Shown one piece after another: positions 13,201-21,539 of a stretch of 64,000 nucleotides of DNA. Under the pieces are notes generated by a model. That model worked only from the letters and a program-made list of their open reading frames with translations. It made no database searches and had not been told where the DNA came from. Positions within the stretch are counted from its first letter, which is position 1. Each line of letters begins with the position of its first letter. Location of the stretch: contig CM049322.1 of the NCBI GenBank assembly GCA_026874595.1, forward strand, positions 56,856,386-56,920,385, written 5' to 3'. The translations under genes and the position numbers were made by a program. This DNA comes from Sipunculus nudus. Taxonomy: Eukaryota; Annelida; Sipuncula; Golfingiida; Sipunculidae.

Positions 13201-15855
13201 ATTTTTATTTACTTACGAGAATACTCTGGCAATTGCATTCTCAGAAGTCAGGAATTATCATTATTCCTGTATGCGAAACTATTTCACACATAATCCTTGA
13301 CAAAGGGGATTACCCACTGACTCCGGAACGCATTGCGTAATGTCTTCCAAAACTTTATTGATCATGTGTTTACACCACACAGCCTTTAAAGCGAAATGAC
13401 AGACTGTTCTGATCACAAGGCGGCATAACTACTTAAATCGTCTCTCGGTTTTGTTCAACACCGCTTATATTTCTAAAAGACAAAACACATTTATAAAACT
13501 TTATCTGGCATAATTAGTGTTCTTTCAGCATTGAAGTCCCTCTCGTACAACTTATAGGTCTGATAGTCCTCCCGAAACTACAGAAAGCTTTTTTAAACAG
13601 AACTTGCACCTTCAAATCTTCCATGAACTCCATCTGTTTTCGATATAAATGTAACTTAATGCTATAAACCACAGTTTAATCTATCATGTTTACGAATTCT
13701 CCTCAGTAGATCACTGGGTGAGTAAATGAGTAGCTTTGCCGATTGTTCTACTATTTGGCAATGTATAATCTTATATTCCTAATATAATATACTTTGAAAT
13801 GCCCTCACTACCATATCAATCAGTTAAATTAAAAATATGCTAATAATATTAATTTTAATCATATTTTCTTAATAATATAACACAATAGATATGCTCTTGT
13901 ATAGTAATATGAAGCCTACACTGATTTTGGTAATTTTAAATTGTAGCACTGAAATATTTATTATAGCTGGCTAAGATTCATGCAGTGCAATTCAGTATGG
14001 TTACGTATTCCTTAAAGTATTAATGTCTATACCAAACAACATCAGTTTGGTTTAAGAGACATCCTGATGTTGAGAGAACTGTTTCTTTTGGGCCAAACAA
14101 ACCTTTTACTAATTAGTGAAATAAAGCCTTACTTTGCCTGACTCTCCGCTACGTCTGGAGAGGCAATGTTTACTCAGTTCTAAATAGTCTTATAATTGAG
14201 ATCAAGTCACGCGTTGAGACCAAAATAAGTGTTCCTAAATGAAGCAGAGGTGCCCGCCATTCTGTAGTTTATATATATGAAATAAAGAGCAAAAAAAAAA
14301 AAAAAACGGGGGCAATGTACCTGGTCGTAAATTTGAGGTAGTTGCCTTACCGAGGTTGTCGTTAGTCATGGTTTTTCTGTATATCAGTTGATTGACCTTC
14401 CAAACTACGCTTTCATTTGCTTTCAACTGGAAAATTTGTCTTCATATTACAGGAAAAATCAAACAGCATTTGTGAAGAAATATTGAAAACAGCCATTAAC
14501 GCATTCGATGACAATATGAACGAAGTATGTATTTTATAATTAATTTTCCTAAATACAAGTCGCAGGAAAAGAGAAACTTCATAAAAATAGCATTATGGAA
14601 TGTGAAACTTTCTTTTTTTATGGGAGGAATTACAATTGTAGGGAACCATTGTCAGTTGTTACTGTTGTGCTGTAAGAAAGGTCGCATGCATAATTTATTA
14701 TATGTAATTTTTCTGAAATTTTCTTGTCACTTTACCCTTGATTCCCATTAAAATGAAGTAAAATGAAGTACTGTGTTTCAGTGGACCGATATCTCTATGA
14801 CTGTAACATCTAACTAAGCGCTTTACATTTATTCTTTATGGCCCCCTTCATTTCTATTATAATTATATATAAATATATATTAAATAAATATAGATATATA
14901 TTTTATGAATAATACATAGATCGATTTAATTTAAATCAAAAGCAATAAGATACAATGAAAATAACAATGTTGGCGTCTTAAGTTGTATTTCTGCGTCAAT
15001 TTGTCTTATTTATTAATGAATTTCTAAGATATACGGTCGCCACCTGCCACCTCGCACTGATCAACAAACGGAAGAGGACATAAGGTCATGCTTCAACAAG
15101 GCATTACATGTACTGCATGAGATATCAGAGAAATTTCCGGAAGAACAAGCAAGCCTAAAATCTAAATTAGGCGAAGCATGCGAGCAAAAGAAAGACGAAT
15201 ACTTGAAAATGAACGAAAGAAACAAAAAATTGTACGAGGTATAAAATTTAAGCTTTTCCTAAGTGACTTTTATGTAAATGATATTATATTATAGATTTGG
15301 TATAATTGTTTTTTATTTTCTCAGGCTCAAATCGATATGGATTGCCAGAAAGCATTGCAATTTGCTAAGAAAGAATATGTGGAGAAGATTGGAGAGGTGA
15401 GAAGAATTAATAATTTCCCCTTATCAATTTCTTGTTTTGGGCGACATTATTTTATTAGATGTTCTTGATATAAAATTGGCAATTTTTTTCAGGCGTATGA
15501 GCTCGGCAAAAAATACAAAGAAGTTGCAAATTTTGAAAGAACTCACCAGGAGAGCATAAACGCTGCTGTCGCAGAATGGGACAGAAGACGTCCAGGCAAC
15601 GATGAAATATGTCGGAAATACCGTGAAAAACTTGAACAGGCGTTGGAAGAATTGTATACATTTTACAAAGACAAAAATGAGCTCAATAATCCCCGTAGTC
15701 TGCCCAATCAAAGAAAAATAATGGAAACGTTAAGCGAATCTGCTTGTCAAAAACAAGGGCAAGGAAAACCCCAAAAGGGTTGGAAGGGAACCATATCTCG
15801 TAGATTAGAGAAATTTGGTGGAATGTTAAACCCAAAAAAAGATGAGCATGATTAG
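695..15855 (+). CDS. Atlastin/GBP-like GTPase with ten tandem three-helix-bundle modules (5'-partial, 26 exons)
   Basis: Large multi-exon gene of the dynamin-like atlastin/guanylate-binding-protein group. Atlastins fuse ER membranes by GTP-driven dimerisation; GBPs act in cell-autonomous immunity. The visible exons total about 3.4 kb of coding sequence (roughly 1,138 codons plus stop). Exons 1-3 give the end of the GTPase domain, including the RD motif in YLLRDWLDAKNYPLGEDGG. Exons 4-6 give the atlastin-like VRKHI...CFLLPHPG segment and linker. The remaining 20 exons form ten short-plus-long pairs, each resembling the atlastin middle-domain three-helix bundle. All introns are phase 0 except the one after 1781 (phase 1). 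Atlastins have one such bundle followed by two membrane segments; here no hydrophobic hairpin is visible and the chain ends in a basic segment, so the product is probably soluble or peripheral. The stop is the TAG at 15853-15855. Family assignment is strong; immune versus ER function is open. Confidence 0.85.
1619..2391 (+). CDS. Atlastin-like C-terminal G-domain and linker exons (1619-1781, 2038-2165, 2335-2391)
   Basis: Exon 1619-1781 contains SVRKHINECSDQF followed by CFLLPHPG, an atlastin signature near the end of the GTPase domain. It then continues into a strongly acidic Ser/Glu/Asp stretch where atlastins have a less charged sequence. Its donor is the least certain: an A|GTGAAA donor after 1781 leaves one base that joins in frame (phase 1) to the exon at 2038; a donor near 1793 is the alternative but does not join in frame. 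Exon 2038-2165 (LRQKFKKYLRRLAPFLLG and on) matches the atlastin segment before the helical linker. Exon 2335-2391 encodes AYMAIFQSGKMPSEAATRE, matching atlastin EYFKAYIKIYQGEDLPHPK. Confidence 0.75.
2690..3105 (+). CDS. Helical module 1 (exons 2690-2761 and 2887-3105)
   Basis: The short exon (24 residues, starting AMVNEFNHLVLK) corresponds to helix 1 of the atlastin three-helix bundle. The long exon (73 residues, starting VCNDLGKTKEKFNRDD) corresponds to helices 2 and 3, with a long charged amphipathic pattern ending QKKLLKE. Both exons are phase 0 at both ends. This module aligns directly with the single middle-domain bundle of atlastins; the following nine look like repeats of it. Confidence 0.75.
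3106..4301 (+). other. Intron, 1.2 kb
   Basis: AT-rich sequence between modules 1 and 2 with donor gtcggt and acceptor tctccag. I see no coding-like frame or recognisable element in it. Confidence 0.6.
4302..4876 (+). CDS. Helical module 2 (exons 4302-4370 and 4685-4876)
   Basis: Short exon of 23 residues (AESDRLCREAMKSEKQ and on) and long exon of 64 residues beginning IQDTMDEQSLRQLLEAYKDK. The pattern in the long exon, an A..K.AI..F helix followed by a helix ending in a Q.E.Q..KHK stretch, recurs in later modules. Junctions are tctccag/gtatat and ccccag/gtcagt; both exons are phase 0. Confidence 0.7.
5001..5532 (+). CDS. Helical module 3 (exons 5001-5081 and 5335-5532)
   Basis: Short exon of 27 residues (NQKGLYETVVATVAK and on) and long exon of 66 residues (KIIQGGFLKVHEDLPKKRN and on). 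The long exon has the module hallmark: an Ala-rich helix with ALDIF..RTKDL, then a helix with F..KL..EL..L..EY. Acceptors atttag and tttcag; donors gtaaaa and gtaatt. Phase 0 throughout. Confidence 0.7.
5685..9194 (+). CDS. Helical module 4 (exons 5685-5741 and 8985-9194, split by a 3.2-kb intron)
   Basis: Short exon of 19 residues (TYKCNLELEHAKSIYRNQM) with acceptor ttgcag and donor gttcgt. Long exon of 70 residues (KSFSSSSKVIIGDEVEKSH and on) with acceptor attcag and donor gtaagt. The spacer helix pattern HAFKAY...AFSEKLEVFFAKEF matches the other modules. The separating intron is the largest in the gene and carries a decayed minisatellite and a LINE fragment. Confidence 0.65.
6613..6808. 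repeat. Decayed minisatellite, about 25-bp period, about eight units
   Basis: Consecutive units begin gcatctcactggacacagg, gcacctcactggacattgg, gcacctcacttcaaaccg, gcatctctctgaacaccgg, gctactctctaggcactgg, gtaccattccggacact and so on. Each ends near a tggca/gcgca/ttgca triplet. Spacing is 25 bp with one unit at 24 bp. It is more GC-rich than its surroundings. Confidence 0.75.
7700..8250 (-). mobile_element. LINE reverse-transcriptase fragment (decayed)
   Basis: Read on the minus strand, fragments in two frames match the segment before and at the start of non-LTR reverse transcriptases. One frame gives ILITETTEVSNGWAEHFE, like the 'RWAEHF' motif upstream of the RT. The next gives SDAMLAELYRAGG, like the 'GSDAIPAEVYKAGG' segment common in invertebrate LINEs. 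Stops and frame changes separate them, so it is a dead 5'- and 3'-truncated fragment inside the intron, antisense to the host gene. Clade is uncertain (jockey/CR1/RTE-like). Confidence 0.6.
9195..10081 (+). other. Intron between modules 4 and 5
   Basis: AT-rich sequence with no module-like exon recognised. An open frame at 9522-9707 lacks the helical pattern and good flanking splice sites, so I left it out. Confidence 0.5.
10082..10526 (+). CDS. Helical module 5 (exons 10082-10141 and 10332-10526)
   Basis: Short exon of 20 residues (EKNTECAKKAMAMYEYQMKQ) and long exon of 65 residues (EMEKRNNEFHMQEQHTKWKD and on). The helix pattern KWKDKALKMF and EKLECDISRSFDAILTE fits the module. Acceptors atccag and cttag; donors gtaaag and gtacta. 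The intron between the two exons carries a (TA)n run at about 10216-10269. Confidence 0.7.
10216..10269. repeat. (TA)n microsatellite
   Basis: Nearly pure TA dinucleotide run with one aa interruption, in the intron of module 5. Confidence 0.9.
10635..11173 (+). CDS. Helical module 6 (exons 10635-10682 and 10970-11173)
   Basis: Short exon of 16 residues (AFEILIEAKKKYQEQM), the shortest helix-1 exon, with donor gtaagt. Long exon of 68 residues (NSLSDGKALPTSELESMHEK and on) with acceptor tttcag and donor gtatat. The pattern HEKAMKVAQNIL and RIEDFNLFCQTEYRAV fits helices 2 and 3. Confidence 0.7.
11469..12166 (+). CDS. Helical module 7 (exons 11469-11534 and 11966-12166)
   Basis: Short exon of 22 residues (EQMTCASAEAESRSIYLNNM and on) and long exon of 67 residues (IFESCQEYVEESELEKHHQK and on). 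The segment FMFEAMSYYKDKTKG then IQKQLERELTDMKVVYE repeats the module pattern. Donors gtaagc and gtgatt; acceptors tgtag and tccag. Confidence 0.7.
12444..13088 (+). CDS. Helical module 8 (exons 12444-12503 and 12876-13088)
   Basis: The long exon (71 residues, KKCRTDRPLSYTDIYDLHKT and on) is well supported, with acceptor tttag and donor gtaaca. The short exon is chosen at 12444-12503 (VRVVLANIPAQADLVYHEHM) because it ends in the LVYHEHM pattern of other helix-1 exons and has a strong gtaagt donor, although its polypyrimidine tract is poor. An alternative short exon at 12367-12405 fits the helix-1 pattern less well. Confidence 0.6.
13089..14452 (+). other. Intron between modules 8 and 9
   Basis: AT-rich 1.36-kb intron. 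It holds a poly-A run near 14291 and no convincing exon or element. Confidence 0.55.
14453..15238 (+). CDS. Helical module 9 (exons 14453-14524 and 15029-15238)
   Basis: Short exon of 24 residues (EKSNSICEEILKTAINAFDD and on) and long exon of 70 residues (IYGRHLPPRTDQQTEEDIRS and on). The helix pattern FNKALHVLHEI and LKSKLGEACEQKKDEYLKMN fits the module. Acceptors attacag and tctaag; donors gtatgt and gtataa. Confidence 0.7.
15325..15855 (+). CDS. Helical module 10 and C-terminal tail (exons 15325-15396 and 15493-15855)
   Basis: Short exon of 24 residues (AQIDMDCQKALQFAKKEYVE and on) and terminal exon of 120 residues plus TAG. The first part (AYELGKKYKEVANFERTHQE and on) completes the module; it is the copy closest to the atlastin bundle, with CRKYREKLEQALEELYTFYK. 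The tail after about residue 70 is Lys/Gln/Gly-rich and basic (GWKGTISRRLEKFGGMLNPK) and ends DEHD. No hydrophobic segment long enough to span a membrane is present, and no CaaX-type prenylation box is seen. No AATAAA lies in the 50 bp before the DIRS remnant begins. Confidence 0.75.
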
Positions 15856-15903
15856 TTTATATATCATATATAATTACGAATAACTTTCATTAATCTTTCC
15901 GTG

Positions 15904-16490
15904 CTATTGTCGGCATATAGGATTATCATCGAGTCTAGCTCCATTAAAAATCATTATGTGCTCTAATCTATTAGCGTAATCATTAAACAGGGGAGGAGGA
16001 GATCGTAAGCCAAAGGGTAGAACAGTATCTAAGTAGTATTCTTTTCGTCTCTCCCCCTTACTATTGGTGCGGGCCCAGGTGCGCCCCAGCAACTCCCAGT
16101 CTTCCTGACGCACTGGAATATGTCTAAATGCGTCCGTGAGATCTAACTTTGACATAAGAGCGCCCCTACCGTGCTGTTTTGCAATATCGAGAACGAAATC
16201 GAAAGTTATGTATTGCACTGAGAACTGTTCTTGATCTTTAAAATCATTAACCGATTGGCCCGGCGGCCACGATAGATCTTGTATTATTCTGAACTTTCCA
16301 TCAGACTGCTTCTTTTCATAGGCACCCAGTGGATCCCTGCGAACCCCTCGCATGGTGGCTCGAACCAGGGACCGATTTTTTTTACCCAGGTTACCATCTT
16401 TTTCGATTGCGGTCTCAATAACTTCAGGGTGTTTGATTGCGGATGGCCAGTTTGGATTTTTTATTATCACGAAGTAGACAACGGTATCCG
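15904..16490 (-). pseudogene. DIRS-type reverse transcriptase, N-terminal part
   Basis: An open frame of about 190 codons on the minus strand contains KFRIIQDLSWPPGQSVNDF, an HxLS/SVN-type motif typical of DIRS reverse transcriptases. It continues with SKLDLTDAFRHIPV (motif A aspartate) and LPFGLRSPPPLFNDYANRLE (motif B region). The chain diverges and stops just after this, so the YxDD motif is absent. The frame stays open upstream of the first candidate start, as expected for a polyprotein without its own start here. Confidence 0.75.
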
Positions 16491-16562
16491 ATGTCGACTC
16501 CGTTCCTTGTACAACAGTTTATTAACATATTGTCTGTTTGGGTGGTTAGCCAATTCCTTCTT

Positions 16563-17720
16563 CTATTCTAGTGCGTAGAGAGTATAGTGGCGTTTAGTGG
16601 CAGTTACAGTGGAGATACGGGTATGGTCCTTTAGACTGCCTACAGACGTGCGCGCGTTTGCACAACCTGTATGTGCATCTGTTACCATTGAAGTTATTGC
16701 AGGTTTCGAGACTGCCGTGGTAAAGTTTTTTTCCGCTGTATTTTGGCTAGACTGCGATGGCAGCCTTCTAATGAGCAGTGAATTCGCTAAGATATTTTCC
16801 GCCGGCGCTTCCTGCGCGGGAAATGTACAGTCCTGTACCATGTGGTCATAGGACTTGCATCTAAAGCACTGTGCATCTCCCCTTTTTACTGCTGTAGCGT
16901 CGTGTATGATTTCGTACAAATCAGTGTCTACCTTGTTAAATTTCAGCCTACGGTCTATCGATGTGGCTGTGCATATTTTGCACGATTTCGAGTGTCATAT
17001 GCCGCCACTGCTGCCCATCGGTATTTACGATCGCAGTCTTGAATGAAGGATCTATAAGTCGCGCATGCATGGTGAAATAAAGGTTTTTTTATCGAGTATA
17101 GCCATTTCGTACCTATTCCAGGCACGCAACCAGACCTGAAAATTATCTACTGAATGTTTTTTATCCTTCTTTGGCTGCATTTCTAGATATCCCTCATTTA
17201 AAACTGCCTCAAACTTTACGGACAGGGAATCACTATTAGGTAGAAAATCCTACAGATTAATAAACTCACCATTCTGTGCGGACGATATACACTTTTCTGG
17301 CATTTGTAATTCTGCTACGATTGTTTCACAGCTGTAGCCACTGGTCATGGCAACTGTTGCTCCCTCTGGCTGGGCAGGTGACGACGAAACTTGCGTTTGG
17401 TCTCCCGAAGTGTTTGTATTGCCTACTTGCTTATTAGACATAACCACTTGCGCAAGATTCTCATGCACAGTTATTAGAGCGGTTAAGTTTAAGTTCATGG
17501 ATTCCATTTGTTTTACCATGAGATTCATTACGTTGGCAAGATTCGTCTCAGAAGTAACGGATTTTTTTTGTTTCTACGTCAGGGTCATTCCGAGCCATAG
17601 TGTGCTTATTACCTTCGCCATCTTTGCAGAATTCGAACTCGTCTCTTCTGTTGCCTCCTGAATCCTGCTTTTCGTTACCGTCGGTTTTCTCAGTAGCGGA
17701 GTGGCAGTCGGGTGAATGCA
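16563..17720 (-). pseudogene. DIRS-like gag region with CCHC zinc knuckle
   Basis: Minus-strand fragments in more than one frame. One has CFRCKSYDHMVQDC, a C-x2-C-x4-H-x4-C zinc knuckle. Upstream fragments include NFQVWLRAWNRYEMAIL, similar to gag segments of DIRS elements, and a Ser/Thr/Gln-rich stretch (17250-17528). Frame interruptions show it is not intact. Confidence 0.6.
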
Positions 17721-18000
17721 TTTTTATCCTAAAGGACCCTCATGTCCCTTACATGGCTGTCGACAGTTAGTGCAATAACGACTCACTCCCATCGTAACTC
17801 AAGTGTGTTTGGAAACAAAGCGAATGTAAACGTCTTAACTGCCGGCAGTGCATCATGCGAATGGCCTACGCGAAAGGTCCCCGTGTGCGATATTTAGTTC
17901 CCCTTACGTTATCGATGTCCCGGTCAGTGACTCGAGTGGGGTGGTTTCACGTTTACATTATGAGTGCGCTGTTTTAACCGCTATTAACCTGCAGTTAATT

Positions 18001-19400
18001 GCTACTTAACATAAATAATACAAATAATACTTGAAGAAATCCTATCTGGTAATCATAATAAATCGGTAGTGTTCCAACTGGGCACTTATATTACCGTAAT
18101 AGACTTCAAATGCACCCTTGGCGCTCTCAAAATTGACCCCCCCCCAATATTTTATACCTTAATAAGCGCCACATCTGCCAACATCCAAAATGCGTTACGC
18201 AGCATATTTTATTAACTTCATCACCAGCAAGGACTTTCATTTGATAACAGTTAACATTACTGCCGACATGCACACGCCGATGTCTGACGCTATTGTATCA
18301 CGATTACACTCAAGAGAATTGTCTAGAGACTCGCGCCACCCATTTAATATAACGTTCCCAATACGATTTGAGTTTCCCTGTATAAAATGCCATGTCTGGA
18401 TCCTTTGCTCCATATTGTTTTTATTTTCATTTCAAATTCAGGTTCCAGGTAAAATTTAATAAACAAGAGTAATATCGAAATCCATTGCATGTTGCTTTGA
18501 GTAGCCCGATTAACCCTTGACCTCGTCTTTTGAATTTTGGACTCAGCGTCCCAAAATCTACATTTGCTGTGGAAACCATAACCTCTGATCATTTCTGTGG
18601 TCGATTCTACATGTTTCATGCCTGTTGTTAAATAGATCAAAGATATGTCGATATATTTTATCACTATTACCAAAGAGACAACATATTGAATTTCAGAAAT
18701 AACTAACACCAAATAAATACATTTCATTAAATGATACCTCTGCATACGTACCTGAATTTCACGAGGATTGTCATCGTCAGAGGACAGACCTTGCACGACA
18801 CAGCCGTGTCGGTCAGTCCTTCAAACTGGCTTATTGGCAAAATACGCCTCAATTGATTTATTAATATTATTTCACAAAGAGAATATATAAATTAGGAGAA
18901 ATAACAAACACCAAGTAAATATATTTCATTGTATGAAACATCCACATACGTACCTGAATTCAGGTTTCCCGATCAGCATGGCCACCTGCAGGGCTCACGG
19001 TTCCCAGGTTCACCTGTGGCCTTCGAGGACACAGTCAGTCAATGTAATCTATGACACACTTGACCACCGATTCTGTTGTGTGCAACTGATATTATTATTA
19101 TATTAGGTGTTAAAGCGTGACAAAGATAGAATAAAAACTGTCGGTTAATTTTAAGTTTTGCGGGTAGAAATGAAATCATTCGTTGCCCCATGTTAAATTT
19201 GCTGGGGAGTAAAACGAGATTGGAATGGCTCATCCCTTAGTTTCTTTAATGTTATCTCTTCCCAAATCCGGTGGGGGCGCTGATTACGGGAGGGGCGCTT
19301 ATTATGTCGTACAGTATATCCATTATGTACGGGTACGTCCATGGCATATCTGCCGATGGCTATCGGTAACACTCAAGGATTTGTTTCTCTTGGCAGTATA
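18001..19400. other. Intergenic, repeat-derived sequence
   Basis: No gene recognised. It contains a short dispersed duplication (about 18698-18763 and 18888-18963) and a GC-richer patch near 19264-19310. A 150-codon minus-strand open frame at 18344-18796 has no recognisable motif and was not called. Confidence 0.45.
18698..18963. repeat. Duplicated segment of about 70 bp, copies about 190 bp apart
   Basis: Two copies share gaaataac, acacca(a/g)(a)taaata and atttcatt, and end in the identical catacgtacctgaatt. Spacing is about 190 bp and divergence is moderate. The origin is unknown. Confidence 0.55.
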
Positions 19401-19502
19401 ACACTTCGATCAGTTGCTTATCCTACAGGATGTGAAAAAATGAGATAAAAACCCTCATTTAAATATCGCGTAGGAGGAAATTGTTGCGTATTAGACACGT
19501 GA
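19401..19502. repeat. Direct repeat of about 100 bp, left copy flanking a LINE
   Basis: Begins acacttcgatcagttgctta and ends gacacgtgac. It matches 23853-23954 at roughly 90% by eye, with about ten substitutions and one single-base gap. The pair brackets the minus-strand LINE, as an exceptionally long target-site duplication would. Confidence 0.8.
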
Positions 19503-19597
19503 CGCTGTTAAGTCATCTGCGTAAAGTACGAATCTAAGAATATTCTGCTTATTAAAAGGGATTCCTTTAATTTGATTATTCTGTCGTATTTATTCTG

Positions 19598-21530
19598 CTA
19601 ATATTTCAATACAGATAATAAATATGGAGAGAGTGGGTCCCCTTGACGCACTCCTCTCTCTACTAAGAAATAACCTAAGGAGTATCCGTTATTCATTATA
19701 CATGAACTTATGTTAGTGTAAAAAAGTTTGACCCACGATATTAAATTTTCTCTAAAATTTAATAATTTCAAAAGCTCTATCATATAATTCCATTCCAATG
19801 AATCAACAGCTTTTTCAAAATCTACACTGAGAAGTATTCCTTGTTGATCTATTATCTAAAGGTATTCTATTGTATCTAAAATTGTTCTCAATGCTTCCCT
19901 TATATATATCTGCCTTTAATAAAACCATGTTGATCTGTACTAATAATTGAAGGTAGAATTTTCTTTATTCTTTCTGCTATAACCTTGGATGTTATGTTAC
20001 AGACATTTTTAGAAGAGAAACTGGTCTCCAGTTTTTGATTTATAATCTATCTTTACCTTTTTTATCAATACGTGTTATCACAGACTGCTTTTGAGAGGAT
20101 GGCATTATCCCCAAATGAATTGATTTATTAAACGAGTTAGTAACTAAAGACCTTTTTCGTTCCAAAAATATTTATAGAATTCCATAGTTAATCCATCATT
20201 TCCGGGAGACAGTATTTTTTAAATTTCATTTATTTTTTTCATATTCTCCTAATGTTATTGGTCCCTCACATAGCTCTTTTCCTTGCGTTGACAGTTTTGT
20301 TATGGTCGAATTTTCAAAAAAAAAAAATATCGAGCCTCCAAAGAATTCAATTCTGCGTTCTTACTTTTATAAAGATTAGCATAAATTATTTTAAAAATGA
20401 TCCAGGATACCTTTTTCACTTGTGACAATAGAGCCTGATTCTGATTTTAATTTCCGAATATGTTTCCTATTGCCATTTATTTCCCCAATTGGTAGAAGTA
20501 TCTTGTACTTCTCTTTCCATATTCTCTCCACCTAACTTTAGCTCTAATAATGGTCCATTCTGCTCGTTTCATTTCAAAATTATTTATCTTCTCTTTTATA
20601 TCAAAATATTCCTCATTATTAGTTCCTTTACTTCCTAATGTTTTCAATCTCTCCATTAATGTGTATTAATGCTGATCTGTTTCTTTTTTAGATTTCTTTG
20701 TAAATATAATTGTTTCCTTCCTAATATAATACTTAATAATTTCCCATTTGTTTCTACAATCCATATCTGATAACTCATCAAGCCATATGTCCAAAGCAAA
20801 GCAAGCTTCACCAGCGAGACAGTTCGGTCCGCTTTGATGTGCACCCCATAACACTTGCATCTCACTAGATATGAAAACATGTCTAATCTACACTTTATTG
20901 ATGGCTGCTTTTGACTCCATGTGATGGATTTTATAGATTCATTTCTTAATCTCCATAAGTCTACACGTGTCCACTCTGATATTATATCTTTTAAATCATC
21001 AACTGATTTAGCTTTGACAATTTGTCTACCACCACATTTATCAATATAATCTAAAACAATATTAAAATCTCCTCCTAATATAAAATTCATGCCCTGAGTT
21101 ATCCCATAATGCACTAATGTATCTATAATTCTCTTAAAGAAAATAACTTGTTTGCTTTTAAGGTTGTGGTGTATAGATATTGCATAGATAAATAATATAA
21201 TCTTGAATGGAAGTTTCTAGAAAAAAGGAATCCACCTTCATGGTCTTTAAACGTTCTGATAATTTCATAATCCAAACCTGATTTAAAAAGTACAGCTATG
21301 CCTCTACTATGACTGCTGACATGGTTATATATATTATATTTCCTCCCCACTCATTCCTCCATTGTCGTTCGACTGTCTCTGTACTGTTTGTTTCTTGTAA
21401 GTATATTATATCAGCCTTGGTTTTTCGTGCCCATGTAAAGACACATCTCATTTTTGTAAGTTATTTAGACCCCTTACATTTAATGTAGCCACTTTAATTT
21501 TTGGAAACTTTTCGAATTTCTAAATTAGTC
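19598..21530 (-). pseudogene. LINE ORF2: AP endonuclease plus N-terminal reverse transcriptase
   Basis: From high to low coordinates, the minus strand reads ADIIYLQETNSTETVERQW, SSHSRGIAVLFKSGLDYEII and NFILGGDFNIVLDYIDKCGG, then KCRLDMFSYL. These are AP-endonuclease-like motifs (QET, GDFN, RLD). Further down, VERGVRQGDPLSPYL is the RT motif that precedes the catalytic FADD block in L1-like LINEs. Several stops and frame changes interrupt it. Confidence 0.75.
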
Positions 21531-21539
21531 ATTTAAATT

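Larger units (their letters stand above)
15890..18000 (-). mobile_element. DIRS-like retroelement, 3'-truncated
   Basis: Minus-strand element containing a gag-like region with a CCHC knuckle and the front of a reverse transcriptase of the DIRS/YR-retroelement type. The RT stops before the YxDD catalytic motif, and no RNase H, methyltransferase or tyrosine-recombinase region follows; sequence 3' of the RT (lower coordinates) is the host GTPase gene. The 5' boundary is uncertain; GC-richer sequence at about 17.74-18.0 kb may be the 5' terminal region. Confidence 0.7.

Noticed and set aside
18344-18796. 150-codon minus-strand open frame
   Set aside because: No motif, no splice or element context, and it overlaps the short duplicated segment.
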